DNA of 64,000 bases from Pandoraea sp. (GTDB lineage: Bacteria; Pseudomonadota; Gammaproteobacteria; Burkholderiales; Burkholderiaceae). Of the stretch, positions 35,200 through 43,595 are shown piece by piece (position 1 is the first letter of the stretch; every line of letters begins with the position of its first letter). The notes below the pieces were generated by a model that was not told where the DNA came from, made no database searches, and saw only the letters and a list, made by a program, of their open reading frames with translations. The translations under genes and the position numbers were made by a program. The stretch lies in contig JARLJF010000081.1 in NCBI GenBank assembly GCA_031291335.1, forward strand, positions 1-64,000. Reading direction: 5' to 3'.

Positions 35200-35667
35200 T
35201 TAAACGCGGGTCTCCCTCATACCCGGCGCTTCGAAGAGCGCTTCGTCAGCCGGCGTGTAAGCCGGGGGCGCTTCGTAGGGAGGCAGTAATGCGGCCGGCA
35301 GCGCGTTGCGGGACGTGGCATCCGGCGCCGAATACAACGGCGGCGGCCCCCATCTATTGTCGATCGCTGTCATCGCCTCGCGCGATGCCGGGCGAGCGCC
35401 GTGCACCGGACGGGGTGACGCCGCGCGGTGGTGGGCCGACTGCCAGCCGGCATAATCCGCATGAAATTCCGCGTGCGGGAGCGACGGCGCGCTCGGCTGA
35501 ACCCGATCTGCCACGGTTGTGACCATCGGTCGATTGACCACGCGATCAAGCGCGCACAGGTTCCCCTGTGAATCTATGCGCCGCACCGTGAGAAGCTTCA
35601 CGCCTGCCTGACTGTCTGGGACGATCACGCGGGCAGCCGTGCTGGCGAACACCGAAATTCTTGGCAT
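35200..35667 (-). CDS. Hypothetical protein with clustered PPxY-type motifs
   Basis: A 155-residue protein I do not recognise. The first half is mixed (MPRISVFASTAARVIVPDSQ); the second is Pro/Ala-rich and probably disordered. It has two PPxY motifs, PPLY at 109-112 and PPAY at 134-137, plus LPPY at 128-131, all within 29 residues. No signal peptide or membrane helix is seen. The ribosome site AGGAAAGG is two bases from the ATG, unusually close. Its start lies 16 bases after a terminator T-tract on the same strand, with a candidate promoter further upstream, so expression may depend on readthrough. PPxY is the ligand of eukaryotic WW domains; in bacteria such clusters may be chance in Pro-rich sequence. 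Confidence 0.6.
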   Translation of the reverse strand: MPRISVFASTAARVIVPDSQAGVKLLTVRRIDSQGNLCALDRVVNRPMVTTVADRVQPSAPSLPHAEFHADYAGWQSAHHRAASPRPVHGARPASREAMTAIDNRWGPPPLYSAPDATSRNALPAALLPPYEAPPAYTPADEALFEAPGMRETRV

Positions 35668-35682
35668 AACCTTTCCTGAAAT

Positions 35683-35718
35683 AAAAAAACCCGCCAGATT
35701 CGAGATCTGACGGGTTTT
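35683..35718 (-). terminator. Terminator hairpin directly before the PPxY gene
   Basis: A 10-bp stem (CCCGTCAGAT with ATCTGGCGGG, one G-T wobble, loop CTCGA) is followed on the minus strand by seven T. It can end the queC-queE-queD transcript, but it also lies between a candidate promoter and the start at 35667. The other side carries TTTT, so it may also work on the plus strand. Confidence 0.85.
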
Positions 35719-35752
35719 GACTTTCGGTCATGTCGTCACCGGCGACCATCGC

Positions 35753-35805
35753 CTTCACCGGTGAAGCTATCGAATTTGTCGTACCGTAGGCGCCATCCCA
35801 GTCAA
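35753..35805 (-). promoter_or_regulatory. Candidate promoter and palindrome in the leader of the PPxY gene
   Basis: On the minus strand TTGACT (35800-35805) and TACGAC (35778-35783) are separated by 16 bases. A perfect 14-base palindrome CTTCACCGGTGAAG follows at 35753-35766. The -35 matches five of six consensus bases, the -10 only three. Confidence 0.4.
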
Positions 35806-35896
35806 TTCAGATGGCATCGACGCAAATCGCGCCGTTGCCGGGCGGTAATGTCGCAGCGAATTATGCGATGGCTCGGTCGATGACCTGGGTGCTGGC

Positions 35897-36340
35897 TTAC
35901 GCCGTGACTTCCGACCAGCAATTCGGCGTCTCGTACAGACGCAAACGCACCAGGCGCAGGTCGTGGCCGTAGTGCGTATCGAAGACGCTGCTCAATTTGT
36001 CGAAGGCAGCGGCCGCCAGATTCTCCACGGTCGGCACGCGATCGAAGACGACCGTCTTGTGATCGGGCATCGTCTCGAGGAAATTGCGCACGGCGGTGTC
36101 GCCCTCATAGACGAGGAACGCGTGATCCCACACCGACACGAGGTGTTCGTTGGCCAGCGCCTTCACATCGGCGAAGTCCATCACCATGCCGTTGTCGGAC
36201 GCGCCGCTCTCGCGGCTGACTTCGCCCGCCAGCGTGATTTCGAGCACATAGCGATGCCCGTGCAGGTTGCGGCACTGGCTTCGGTGATCGGGAATGCGGT
36301 GGCCCGCATCGAATTCGAGTTTCCGGGTAATCGTAATCAC
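35897..36340 (-). CDS. queD: 6-carboxy-5,6,7,8-tetrahydropterin synthase
   Basis: A 147-residue QueD, which converts dihydroneopterin triphosphate into the precursor of 7-deazaguanine for queuosine in tRNA. The zinc His residues are His14 (FDAGHRI), His27 and His29 (NLHGHRY), with catalytic Cys23 in SQCRNLHGH. The Asp-His pair is in SVWDHAFLV, and the C-terminal ETPNCWSEV is standard. It follows queE by nine bases, the last of the queC-queE-queD set. Confidence 0.95.
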   Translation of the reverse strand: MITITRKLEFDAGHRIPDHRSQCRNLHGHRYVLEITLAGEVSRESGASDNGMVMDFADVKALANEHLVSVWDHAFLVYEGDTAVRNFLETMPDHKTVVFDRVPTVENLAAAAFDKLSSVFDTHYGHDLRLVRLRLYETPNCWSEVTA

Positions 36341-36349
36341 GGCAACGGC

Positions 36350-36985
36350 TCAGGGAATATTCAGGTATTTGTGCGTCTGCATCGACAGCGACCAGCGCGG
36401 ATGCGATTTGCAATAGTCGATCGCCAGCTTCGTATTGGTGTCGCGCAACGGGCCATCCATCGGCTGGAGATAGAAGTGCTGGAAGTCGAGCGCTTCGTAA
36501 TCGGCCAGACGCTGACGATCCTGCGGCACCACGACCTTCAGCTCATCGCCGCGCGTGACGATCATGTCCGCATCGGCCTTCGGGCTCACGCACACCCAGT
36601 CGATCCCCTCGGGGATGGCCTGCGTGCCGTTGGTTTCCACCGCGATGCGAAAGCCCTCGGCGTGCAGCGCGTCGATGAGCGGCGCATCGAGCTGGAGCAA
36701 CGGCTCGCCACCGGTGCACACGACGAACCGATGCGCGCGGTCGCCTTCCGGCCACAGCGCCACGATCTGCGCGACGAGATCGGCCGGCGTGCGGTACTTG
36801 CCGCCGTTCTCGCCGTCGGTGCCGACAAAGTCCGTATCGCAGAACTGGCAGACGGCGTCAGCACGGTCCTCTTCGCGACCGGTCCACAGGTTGCACCCTG
36901 CAAACCGGCAGAACACCGCCGGGCGACCGGCGTTCGCGCCCTCGCCCTGCAAGGTGTAGAAGATTTCCTTTACTGCGTACGTCAT
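36350..36985 (-). CDS. queE: 7-carboxy-7-deazaguanine synthase (radical SAM)
   Basis: A 211-residue QueE. The iron-sulfur motif is of the CX14CX2C type (Cys31, Cys46, Cys49), as in the longer proteobacterial QueE group. YTLQGEGANAGRPAVFCRFAG precedes it, and VVCTGGEPLLQLD and FRIAVETNGTQ are the SAM and substrate-binding strands. It makes the ring-contracted 7-carboxy-7-deazaguanine. It sits between queC (23 bases upstream) and queD. Confidence 0.95.
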   Translation of the reverse strand: MTYAVKEIFYTLQGEGANAGRPAVFCRFAGCNLWTGREEDRADAVCQFCDTDFVGTDGENGGKYRTPADLVAQIVALWPEGDRAHRFVVCTGGEPLLQLDAPLIDALHAEGFRIAVETNGTQAIPEGIDWVCVSPKADADMIVTRGDELKVVVPQDRQRLADYEALDFQHFYLQPMDGPLRDTNTKLAIDYCKSHPRWSLSMQTHKYLNIP

Positions 36986-37008
36986 GATTCTCTCGATAGT
37001 CGAAGGGA

Positions 37009-37746
37009 TCAGGCCGCGCCGCGATCCTGATCGTTACTGCGCGCGCGCCACTGTTCGTAGCCACGCTGGCGCAACTGGCACGCCGGACATTCACCGCAAC
37101 CGTAGCCCCACGGGTGCAGCACGCTGCGCTCGCCCAGATAGCACGTATGCGTGTCTTCACGTACGGTCTCGACGAGCACGTCGCCACCCAGATCCTGCGC
37201 CATCTGCCATGTGTCGGCCTTGTCGATCCACATGAGCGGCGTCTCGACGATAAAGCGCTGGTCCATGCCCAGATTGAGCGCGACTTGCAGCGCCTTCATG
37301 GTGTCGTCGCGGCAGTCGGGGTAGCCCGAAAAATCGGTTTCACACATTCCGCCGACCAGCACACGCAGACCGCGCCGATAGGCAATGGTCGCACCAATCG
37401 TCAGGAACAGCAGATTCCGGCCCGGCACGAAGGTATTCGGCAGGTTGTTCGCCGCCATCGCAATCGTCGTCTCACGCGTGAGCGACGTCTCGCTGATCTG
37501 ACCCAGGATCGACAAATCGATCATGTGATCTTCGCCCATGCGCGGCACCCACTGCGGGAAGCGCTCACGCAGCTTGGCCAGCACGTCGGTGCGGCACTCC
37601 AGCTCCACACTGTGACGCTGGCCGTAATCGAAGCCCAGCGTCTCGACGCGCGCATAGCGCGACAGTGCCCACGCGAGGCAGGTGGTCGAATCCTGTCCAC
37701 CGGAGAACAGAACCAGAGCGGAATCGGTGCTTGTCGTCATGATCAT
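37009..37746 (-). CDS. queC: 7-cyano-7-deazaguanine synthase
   Basis: A 245-residue QueC, an ATP-dependent amide/nitrile-forming enzyme. The PP-loop SGGQDST is at residues 15-21. The zinc Cys cluster is in [17 protein letters not shown] near the C-terminus. DPCGxYxxCR-like metal elements are replaced by [14 protein letters not shown], as usual in QueC. The ATG at 37746 is retained, but a second ATG at 37740 is equally possible since no ribosome site is evident. Confidence 0.95.
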   Translation of the reverse strand: MIMTTSTDSALVLFSGGQDSTTCLAWALSRYARVETLGFDYGQRHSVELECRTDVLAKLRERFPQWVPRMGEDHMIDLSILGQISETSLTRETTIAMAANNLPNTFVPGRNLLFLTIGATIAYRRGLRVLVGGMCETDFSGYPDCRDDTMKALQVALNLGMDQRFIVETPLMWIDKADTWQMAQDLGGDVLVETVREDTHTCYLGERSVLHPWGYGCGECPACQLRQRGYEQWRARSNDQDRGAA

Positions 37747-37920
37747 GCGCTAGCAGTATCGCCCTCGCCGTCAGGACGACGGGGGCCGGGGCACGCGCTT
37801 GCGGCCACCTCTCGGGCAGCCCGCGTGCGGGATATGTCACGCGATTTTGAACCGCGATGCCCCGCGTCGCTATCGCCGGGACGTTATACCCATCATCGGG
37901 CAGCGTTTTCGTTCAAACGC

Positions 37921-37950
37921 AAAAAGGGCTTGCGATGTGCGCAAGCCCTT
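37921..37950 (-). terminator. Terminator of the tRNA-Phe gene
   Basis: A perfect 11-bp inverted repeat (AAGGGCTTGCG and CGCAAGCCCTT, loop of five) followed by TTTTT on the minus strand, six bases after the encoded CCA. Confidence 0.92.
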
Positions 37951-37956
37951 CGAATT

Positions 37957-38032
37957 TGGTGGCCTGGGTCGGAATCGAACCAACGACACGCGGATTTTCA
38001 ATCCGCTGCTCTACCAACTGAGCTACCGGGCC
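37957..38032 (-). tRNA. tRNA-Phe (anticodon GAA)
   Basis: 76 bases including an encoded CCA. The D arm (GCTC-AGTTGGTA-GAGC), the anticodon arm (GCGGA-TTGAAAA-TCCGC) with anticodon GAA and the T arm (GTTGG-TTCGATT-CCGAC) all pair. The acceptor stem GGCCCGG/CCAGGCC pairs except at 5-68, where C faces A. The gene lies between queC and ntrX and has its own terminator. Confidence 0.96.
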
Positions 38033-38138
38033 AAGAGAAAAGCGATTATAGAGACTGCAGACGCTTTACGCAAGCCCTATATCGAAAAAATCTGCAGGAA
38101 AGCGGCATTGCGACGCGCCGGAGCGCGCCACGCCGCCA

Positions 38139-38170
38139 TACGTCATTACGTCTTCACGTCTTCACGTCTT
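38139..38170. repeat. Octamer tandem array at the 3' end of ntrX
   Basis: Four consecutive 8-base units (TACGTCAT, TACGTCTT, CACGTCTT, CACGTCTT) that run into the last codons and stop of the ntrX-like gene. Confidence 0.8.
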
Positions 38171-38902
38171 GCTCTTCGAGAGCTCCACGCCCAGTTGCTT
38201 GAGCTTGCGATACAAGTGCGTGCGCTCCAGCCCGGTTTTCTCGGCCACCCGCGTCATGCTGCCGTGCTCCTTGGCCAGATGGTAGGCGAAGTAAGCTCGC
38301 TCGAACGCGTCACGCGCTTCGCGCAGCGGTACGTCGAACGAGATGTCTGCCGACATGCCCACGCCGGCCGCCCCCGCGACGCCCTCGGCCTCGTGAGCGC
38401 CGAGCGGCGCATGATGCGTGGCCACGCCGTTCAGGCCCGTGCCCGCATGGCGTGCCTCGCTCTCGCCAAAGACGCCGGTATCCAGCGCGTCGTCGTCAGC
38501 ATCGAACGCGCTTGCGGCGCCGCCCGACGGATCGCGCTTGCCGCGTGCGAGTCCCTGTTCCACCGCCTGCAACAGCTTCTGCAGGGCGATGGGCTTTTCG
38601 AGGAAATTGAGCGCACCGATCTTGGTCGCCTCGACGGCGGTGTCGATCGTCGCGTGGCCCGACATCATGATTACGGGCATGGTCAGCAACTGCTGTGCTG
38701 CCCACTCCTTGAGCAAGGTCACGCCGTCGGTATCGGGCATCCAGATATCGAGCAGCACGAGGTCGGGCGTGTGCGTGGCGCGGAACGCACGCGCTTCCTG
38801 CGCGTTCTCCGCCACCTCCACGACGTGTCCTTCGTCGCTCAGAATCTCCGAGAGCAGCTCCCGGATCCCCATTTCGTCATCCACCACCAAAATGGTTGCC
38901 AT
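38162..38902 (-). CDS. ntrX: NtrX-like response regulator lacking the AAA+ domain
   Basis: A 246-residue two-domain regulator. The receiver domain (residues 1-120) has the acidic pocket VVDDE, phospho-acceptor Asp52 in LVLLDIWMPD, and Lys in FLEKPIAL. A Gly/Ala-rich linker of about 65 residues follows, then a Fis-type helix-turn-helix (LAKEHGSMTRVAEKTGLERTHLYRKLKQLGV). The sigma-54-interacting AAA+ ATPase domain of canonical NtrX (~450 residues) is absent, so direct sigma-54 activation is unlikely. It begins immediately after the ntrY stop (TAAATG). Confidence 0.9.
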   Translation of the reverse strand: MATILVVDDEMGIRELLSEILSDEGHVVEVAENAQEARAFRATHTPDLVLLDIWMPDTDGVTLLKEWAAQQLLTMPVIMMSGHATIDTAVEATKIGALNFLEKPIALQKLLQAVEQGLARGKRDPSGGAASAFDADDDALDTGVFGESEARHAGTGLNGVATHHAPLGAHEAEGVAGAAGVGMSADISFDVPLREARDAFERAYFAYHLAKEHGSMTRVAEKTGLERTHLYRKLKQLGVELSKSKT

Positions 38903-41254
38903 TTACGCTACCTTCGTGTGTTCTGCCGGCTTGTTGCGCGGCAGATCCTGGTCGTCAGCCAATTGAGTAAACAAGATCGAAATCTGTGCACCTGCACTAC
39001 CTTCGCCCTCGGGTAATGACCGGTTACGGATGTCGATGCGCGCCTGATGCTCATCGATGATCTTCTTGACCATCGCCAATCCGAGCCCGGTGCCCTTCGA
39101 CTTGGTCGTCACATAGGGCTCGAATGCGCGGGTCAGAATGCGAGCCGGAAAACCCGGCCCGTTGTCCGTGATCGTCAGACGCACAGCCGTGCGCTTCGGT
39201 TCACCGGGATGCACATCCGATCCTGCGTATTCTACTGTCTTCGTTTCCACCGTGATAAGAGGGTTTTCGGTTCCCCCGACGGCATCTTGAGCATTCTGCA
39301 GCAGATTATGAATAACCTGACGCAGTTGCGTCGAGTCGCCGCGAATCTCCGGCAGCTCAGCGTCAAGATACGGACGGATCGCACCGCGCCCTTCGTCAAC
39401 ACCGTATAACGTCAACACCTCGCCGATCAACTCATTGAGTTGCAACGGATGCATGATCGCCGGCGGCAGACGCGCGTAATCGCGAAAATCGTCGACCATA
39501 CGCTTCATCGCCGCCACCTGATTGACGATGGTCGTCGCCCCGCGACGCAGAAACTCGGCGTCGACCGGCGGCAGCTTGTCGGACAATTTCATCTGCAAAC
39601 GCTCGGCAGACAACTGAATCGGCGTGAGCGGATTCTTTATCTCGTGCGCGAGACGTCGCGCCACTTCAGCCCATGCAACCGAACGCTGTGCCGAGATCAC
39701 GTCGCTAATGTCGTCGAACACCACGACATAACCGCCGCCCGCTCTCGTCGGCACGCCCGCCACGGCGAGCATCGGCTCCGGCAAATGCGAGCCGCGCACG
39801 AGAAGCGTCACGCTATCGGTTTCGCCTGGCAATGTCAGACCAATTTGCTGCTGCCAGTGTCCGCCCGGCCCGAGGTCGGCATTCGCGTCGCGATCGGCGA
39901 ATGCGCGGCGCAACGTCTCGCCGAACTCCACCAGCGCCGGAATATGCGCCGGCGAACGGTTCAACTCGCCCTGAAAGCTCTGCTTGAAGATGCGTTCGGC
40001 GCCCGCGTTGGCCGTCGTCAGTCGAAACTCCCGGTCGAAGACGAACACGCCGGCCGTCAGACTCGACAGAATACTCTCCAGGTGAGCCTTGGAGCTTTCC
40101 AGCGCCAGACGATTGCGCTCAACAGTCGCGCGAGCGTCCGATAACTGACGCGTCATCGCATTGAACGCCTGCGTGAGGAAGCCCAGTTCGTCATTCGTGC
40201 GCACCTCTCCCTTCGGCGACAAATCGCCTGCCGCCACTTCCTGCGTGCCGCGAGCCAGCAGAAAGAGCGGGCGGGCAAGCTGATTCCCGAGCACCAGCGC
40301 GAGCATCATTGCGACAAACGTGGCGAGGAACAGCGACAGCGTCAGCGTACCGATATACATCTTGCGCAGGCCCGTACGGCCGAGCGCCTTTTCCTGATAT
40401 TCGCGATAGGCGTTCTGCACCGCCTCGGCGTTCTGCGCCAGATTGGCCGGCACCAGTTGCGTGACCTGCAGGAAACGCTCCTCGTCCTGCAACGACGACG
40501 AGTAGCTGGATGGGATACGGATCACCACACGCCACCGCAGTTGATCGTGCCCCTCACGCTTGTCGTAGCCCTCGCTGCCGCCCTCGATGGCCGTGTAGCC
40601 GCGCGACTGCGTGCGCGCCTGGCGCAGCATGAGCGCCGTGGGCAGGTCGGGCACGAGCGCGTTGAAGTTGCCCGACGCCGACGCGAGCACGCGCCCGTTG
40701 CTATCGACGATCGTCGCGTCCTGCAATCCGAACTGGTCCCGCATGCGCAGCAGGGTGAGCGTGCCGCCCTTGTCGCCGCTCGACGCCAGACCGTCCGCAA
40801 CGAGCTGCGCCTTCGCGCTCAGATCCGAGAGACCGTTGTTCAGAATCGCGCGTCCGAGTTCCAGCCCGGAATCGAGCGCCGTCTCCACGCGTACGTCGAA
40901 CCACGATTCGATGCTGCGCGAGACGAACTGCAACGACACCAGATAGATGATGCCGCCCGGCAGCACGCCGACCAGTGCGAAGAAGATCGCGAGCTTGGCC
41001 AGCAGGCGCGTGCCGAAGCGTCGCTGACGCAGCCGCACGAGAATGATCCAGATCAGCGCCCCGACGATGAAGACGAAGATGATCGCCACCGCGATGTTCG
41101 CGGTGTAGAGCAGCGAATAGTAGCGATCAAAAAATTCGGTATTGGCCGACGCGAGCGCGAGCAGGCCGAACAGTCCGATGGCGACCAGCGCCATCGTGAC
41201 GATCAGCGTGCGAATGACGATGTGCTTGAGCAGGCCGCTACCGTTATTTGACAC
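38903..41254 (-). CDS. ntrY: NtrY-like sensor histidine kinase
   Basis: A 783-residue membrane kinase. Three or so helices lie in the first 115 residues, then a periplasmic sensor part up to a helix near residue 300 (MYIGTLTLSLFLATFVAMMLAL). After these come a HAMP segment (RPLFLLARGTQEVAAGDL), a PAS domain, the H-box RRLAHEIKNPLTPIQLSAERLQ and the HATPase domain (LRQVIHNLLQNAQDA, LTITDNGPGFP, GTGLGLAMVKKIIDEH). It phosphorylates the downstream regulator. Its start overlaps the end of the DUF4390 gene by 11 bases. Confidence 0.94.
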   Translation of the reverse strand: MSNNGSGLLKHIVIRTLIVTMALVAIGLFGLLALASANTEFFDRYYSLLYTANIAVAIIFVFIVGALIWIILVRLRQRRFGTRLLAKLAIFFALVGVLPGGIIYLVSLQFVSRSIESWFDVRVETALDSGLELGRAILNNGLSDLSAKAQLVADGLASSGDKGGTLTLLRMRDQFGLQDATIVDSNGRVLASASGNFNALVPDLPTALMLRQARTQSRGYTAIEGGSEGYDKREGHDQLRWRVVIRIPSSYSSSLQDEERFLQVTQLVPANLAQNAEAVQNAYREYQEKALGRTGLRKMYIGTLTLSLFLATFVAMMLALVLGNQLARPLFLLARGTQEVAAGDLSPKGEVRTNDELGFLTQAFNAMTRQLSDARATVERNRLALESSKAHLESILSSLTAGVFVFDREFRLTTANAGAERIFKQSFQGELNRSPAHIPALVEFGETLRRAFADRDANADLGPGGHWQQQIGLTLPGETDSVTLLVRGSHLPEPMLAVAGVPTRAGGGYVVVFDDISDVISAQRSVAWAEVARRLAHEIKNPLTPIQLSAERLQMKLSDKLPPVDAEFLRRGATTIVNQVAAMKRMVDDFRDYARLPPAIMHPLQLNELIGEVLTLYGVDEGRGAIRPYLDAELPEIRGDSTQLRQVIHNLLQNAQDAVGGTENPLITVETKTVEYAGSDVHPGEPKRTAVRLTITDNGPGFPARILTRAFEPYVTTKSKGTGLGLAMVKKIIDEHQARIDIRNRSLPEGEGSAGAQISILFTQLADDQDLPRNKPAEHTKVA

Positions 41255-42110
41255 GGGTAGCTCCGGGCGGCAATGCCGCGCTGAAGGCGAGCGGCAAATT
41301 GCCTGTCAGACGGGGCGAGGTGCTCGCAGTGCCAAGCGTTGCCGTTGCGGCGACCGCCAGCCCCGTCATACCGATGCTCGCAGACGCGCCGGATGGTGCA
41401 ACAGCGGGAGCCACAGTCGGTACGTTCATCTGGACGGCTACGCCTGACGACGTATTCGGCGCGACGGTCGATGCGACAACCGGTGACGCGGACAGACTTG
41501 CCGCCGCCGGAGGCGAGGCGGGCGAGAACATGAAGCGCGCCCAGTCCGAACTGAGATTCCAGTCACGATTGTTCACGGCATCGATCTGGAACGGCTTGGG
41601 CATGAGCGCGTTGTCGAGCCGCATGCGGACCGACGCCTGATACTGCGTGCCCGGCCGGGCCACACCCTTTTCAATGACGCGCCACCCGCTCACGTTGCGC
41701 ACCAGCGCCAGCGCATCGCGCAGCGAATTGAAGCCGAGTTGCAGTCCACTGTTGCCACTGTTGCCGTTGTTGCTCGAGACACGGTACTGACGCGTGAGTG
41801 GCTGGAACCAAAGGCGTACGCTCTGCGAAGTGACCACCACTTTCTCGTCAAACCAATACCAGCGCGAGCGTGTGAGTTCGAAGTCGGTCGTGAAGTAAAG
41901 AGAGATGCCGCGATTGACAGCGTCTTCAAGGCTGGGATTGAGGTCGAAGGCAAAGCGCGCGTCGAGCGACCAGCCGCCCTCGGACGGCTCGAGTCGCGCT
42001 TCGCGCACCTGAATTTCGTTGTCGGCGCGCGCGGGCGCTGCGAAGCCGAGCGCAAAAACGCACAGCAGCAGCGGCAGCAAACTGGCCAGGAGCCGTTGGG
42101 AGAAAGTCAC
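41244..42110 (-). CDS. DUF4390-domain protein, exported
   Basis: A 288-residue protein with a signal peptide (LLASLLPLLLCVFALGFAAP, cut after ARA). The domain NEIQVREARLEPSEGGWSLD, YFTTDFELTRSRWYWFDEKV and LSSDWARFMFSP is the DUF4390 signature as I recall it from proteobacterial rsmB-ntrY operons. The last ~90 residues are Ala/Ser/Val-rich and look disordered. The start overlaps the rsmB stop (ATGA) and the end overlaps ntrY, so the protein is probably a periplasmic partner of the NtrY sensor. That role is inference only. Confidence 0.85.
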   Translation of the reverse strand: MTFSQRLLASLLPLLLCVFALGFAAPARADNEIQVREARLEPSEGGWSLDARFAFDLNPSLEDAVNRGISLYFTTDFELTRSRWYWFDEKVVVTSQSVRLWFQPLTRQYRVSSNNGNSGNSGLQLGFNSLRDALALVRNVSGWRVIEKGVARPGTQYQASVRMRLDNALMPKPFQIDAVNNRDWNLSSDWARFMFSPASPPAAASLSASPVVASTVAPNTSSGVAVQMNVPTVAPAVAPSGASASIGMTGLAVAATATLGTASTSPRLTGNLPLAFSAALPPGATRVK

Positions 42111-43420
42111 CGTTTCTGGAAGCGAGCGTAGTAGAAGCCGTCGTGGGCGCCGCCAGGGGTCATCAGCAATTGCCCGGGAGCGTCCAATCGTACCGCATCT
42201 GTGCGAACACGTTCAAACCATTGCGCTTGCGATTCATTTTCCGCGGGGAAGATGGAACAGGTCGCATAGATCAGTTCGCCGCCCACGGCCAGGGTGTCCC
42301 AGAGCGCGAGCAGAATGCGCTGCTGCTCTTCCACCAGGGCCGCGATATCAGCCTTGCGGCGCAACCAGCGAATGTCCGGATGCCGGCGCACGATGCCGGC
42401 GGCCGAACACGGCACGTCGGCCAGAATGCGATCGAACGGCACGCCGTCCCAGCCACCGCCCGACCACTTCGATGGGGCACCGGCGTCGCCGATGCGCACG
42501 TCCGCACTCAACCCCAGACGCTCGAGATTCTCGTAGATGCGCGGCACGCGCGTGCGATCCGATTCGAGGGCCGTGACCTGCACATCCGCCATTTCCAGCA
42601 GATGGCCGGTCTTACCGCCGGGGGCCGCGCAGGCGTCCAACACCCGCATGCCCGCGCGCGGACGCTCGCCAAGCACGAGCGGCGCGGCCAGTTGGGCACC
42701 GGCGTCCTGCACCGACACCCATCCCTCGGCGAACCCCGGCAGACGATCCACCGGCACCGCCTGCGCGAGACGCAACGCCACCGGGCCAATGACTTCCGCT
42801 TCCATGCCCGCCTCGGTGAGGCACGCCTGCATGGCGGCCATGCTGCTACGACGCGTGTTGACGCGCAGCGTCATCGGGCCACGGCTGTCGCCTGCGGCAA
42901 GCAACGTCTCCCACTGATCCGGATAGGCATTGCGCACGGTGTCGATCCACCACGCGGGGTAGTTCCAGCGCGCTTCGGGCTGCTTGGCGATCTGGCTCAG
43001 CAGGGCGTCACGCTCGCGCAGATAGCGGCGCAGCACGGCGTTGGCCAGCCCCTTCGCGGCGACGGTGCGGCGCTGCGCGGCAATCGCCTCCACGGCTTGA
43101 TCGACAACGGTAAATTCGGTGTACGCAGCATTCGCGGGGTCGTCCTGCAGCAACGCGAGGGCGCACAGCAGGATGTCACGCACACGCGCTTGCAGCGCGG
43201 GCTTGACCAGCAAGGCGAGCAGCGCTTGGCTGCTACCTAGCCGACGCACGGCGCGGTGGGCCAGATCCTGTGCAGCGGCGCGCGCGGTCGACGGACACTG
43301 CGCGGTGGCTTGTGCCAGCGCTTGCGGCAAAGCGGTGCCCTTCTGAACGGATTCGAGGGCCTGTGCAGCGCGCTGCAGCGCATAGGCCAGGGATTCGGTG
43401 GGCAGGCTCGGTTGCGGCAT
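42107..43420 (-). CDS. rsmB: 16S rRNA (cytosine-967-C5)-methyltransferase RsmB
   Basis: A 437-residue methyltransferase: an N-terminal NusB-like RNA-binding domain (AAQDLAHRAVRRLGSSQALL, FTVVDQAVEAIAAQRR), then the SAM-dependent domain with VLDACAAPGGKTGHLLEMAD, ILADVPCSAAGIVRRHPDIRW (catalytic Cys) and IYATCSIFPAEN (second Cys). It methylates C967 of 16S rRNA. The ATG at 43420 (MPQPSLPTESLAYAL) is preferred over 43441. It is the first gene of the rsmB-DUF4390-ntrY-ntrX operon. Confidence 0.95.
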   Translation of the reverse strand: MPQPSLPTESLAYALQRAAQALESVQKGTALPQALAQATAQCPSTARAAAQDLAHRAVRRLGSSQALLALLVKPALQARVRDILLCALALLQDDPANAAYTEFTVVDQAVEAIAAQRRTVAAKGLANAVLRRYLRERDALLSQIAKQPEARWNYPAWWIDTVRNAYPDQWETLLAAGDSRGPMTLRVNTRRSSMAAMQACLTEAGMEAEVIGPVALRLAQAVPVDRLPGFAEGWVSVQDAGAQLAAPLVLGERPRAGMRVLDACAAPGGKTGHLLEMADVQVTALESDRTRVPRIYENLERLGLSADVRIGDAGAPSKWSGGGWDGVPFDRILADVPCSAAGIVRRHPDIRWLRRKADIAALVEEQQRILLALWDTLAVGGELIYATCSIFPAENESQAQWFERVRTDAVRLDAPGQLLMTPGGAHDGFYYARFQKR

Positions 43421-43430
43421 GGGCTTTCTA

Positions 43431-43462
43431 CAAACAAACATGCCCGCGCGACGGCGGGCATG
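43431..43462 (-). terminator. Candidate terminator between htpX and rsmB
   Basis: CATGCCCG (43439-43446) and CGGGCATG (43455-43462) form an 8-bp stem followed on the minus strand by TTTGTTTG. It lies after the htpX stop and just before rsmB. Confidence 0.5.
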
Positions 43463-43595
43463 TGGGGTCTATCGGACGGCTGTCGGGCGACAGGATAGCA
43501 GACTGACGAGCCGCGCCCGAAGGCGACGCCCCCGCCAGCCGGTAGCCCCATGACCAGCGAGGTCAGTCCTCACTTTCAGCACATCGCTCGCCAGG

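Noticed and set aside
35546..35731. Short frame through the terminator as a separate gene
   Set aside because: It overlaps the PPxY gene in another frame and has no family; mentioned only as a possible leader.
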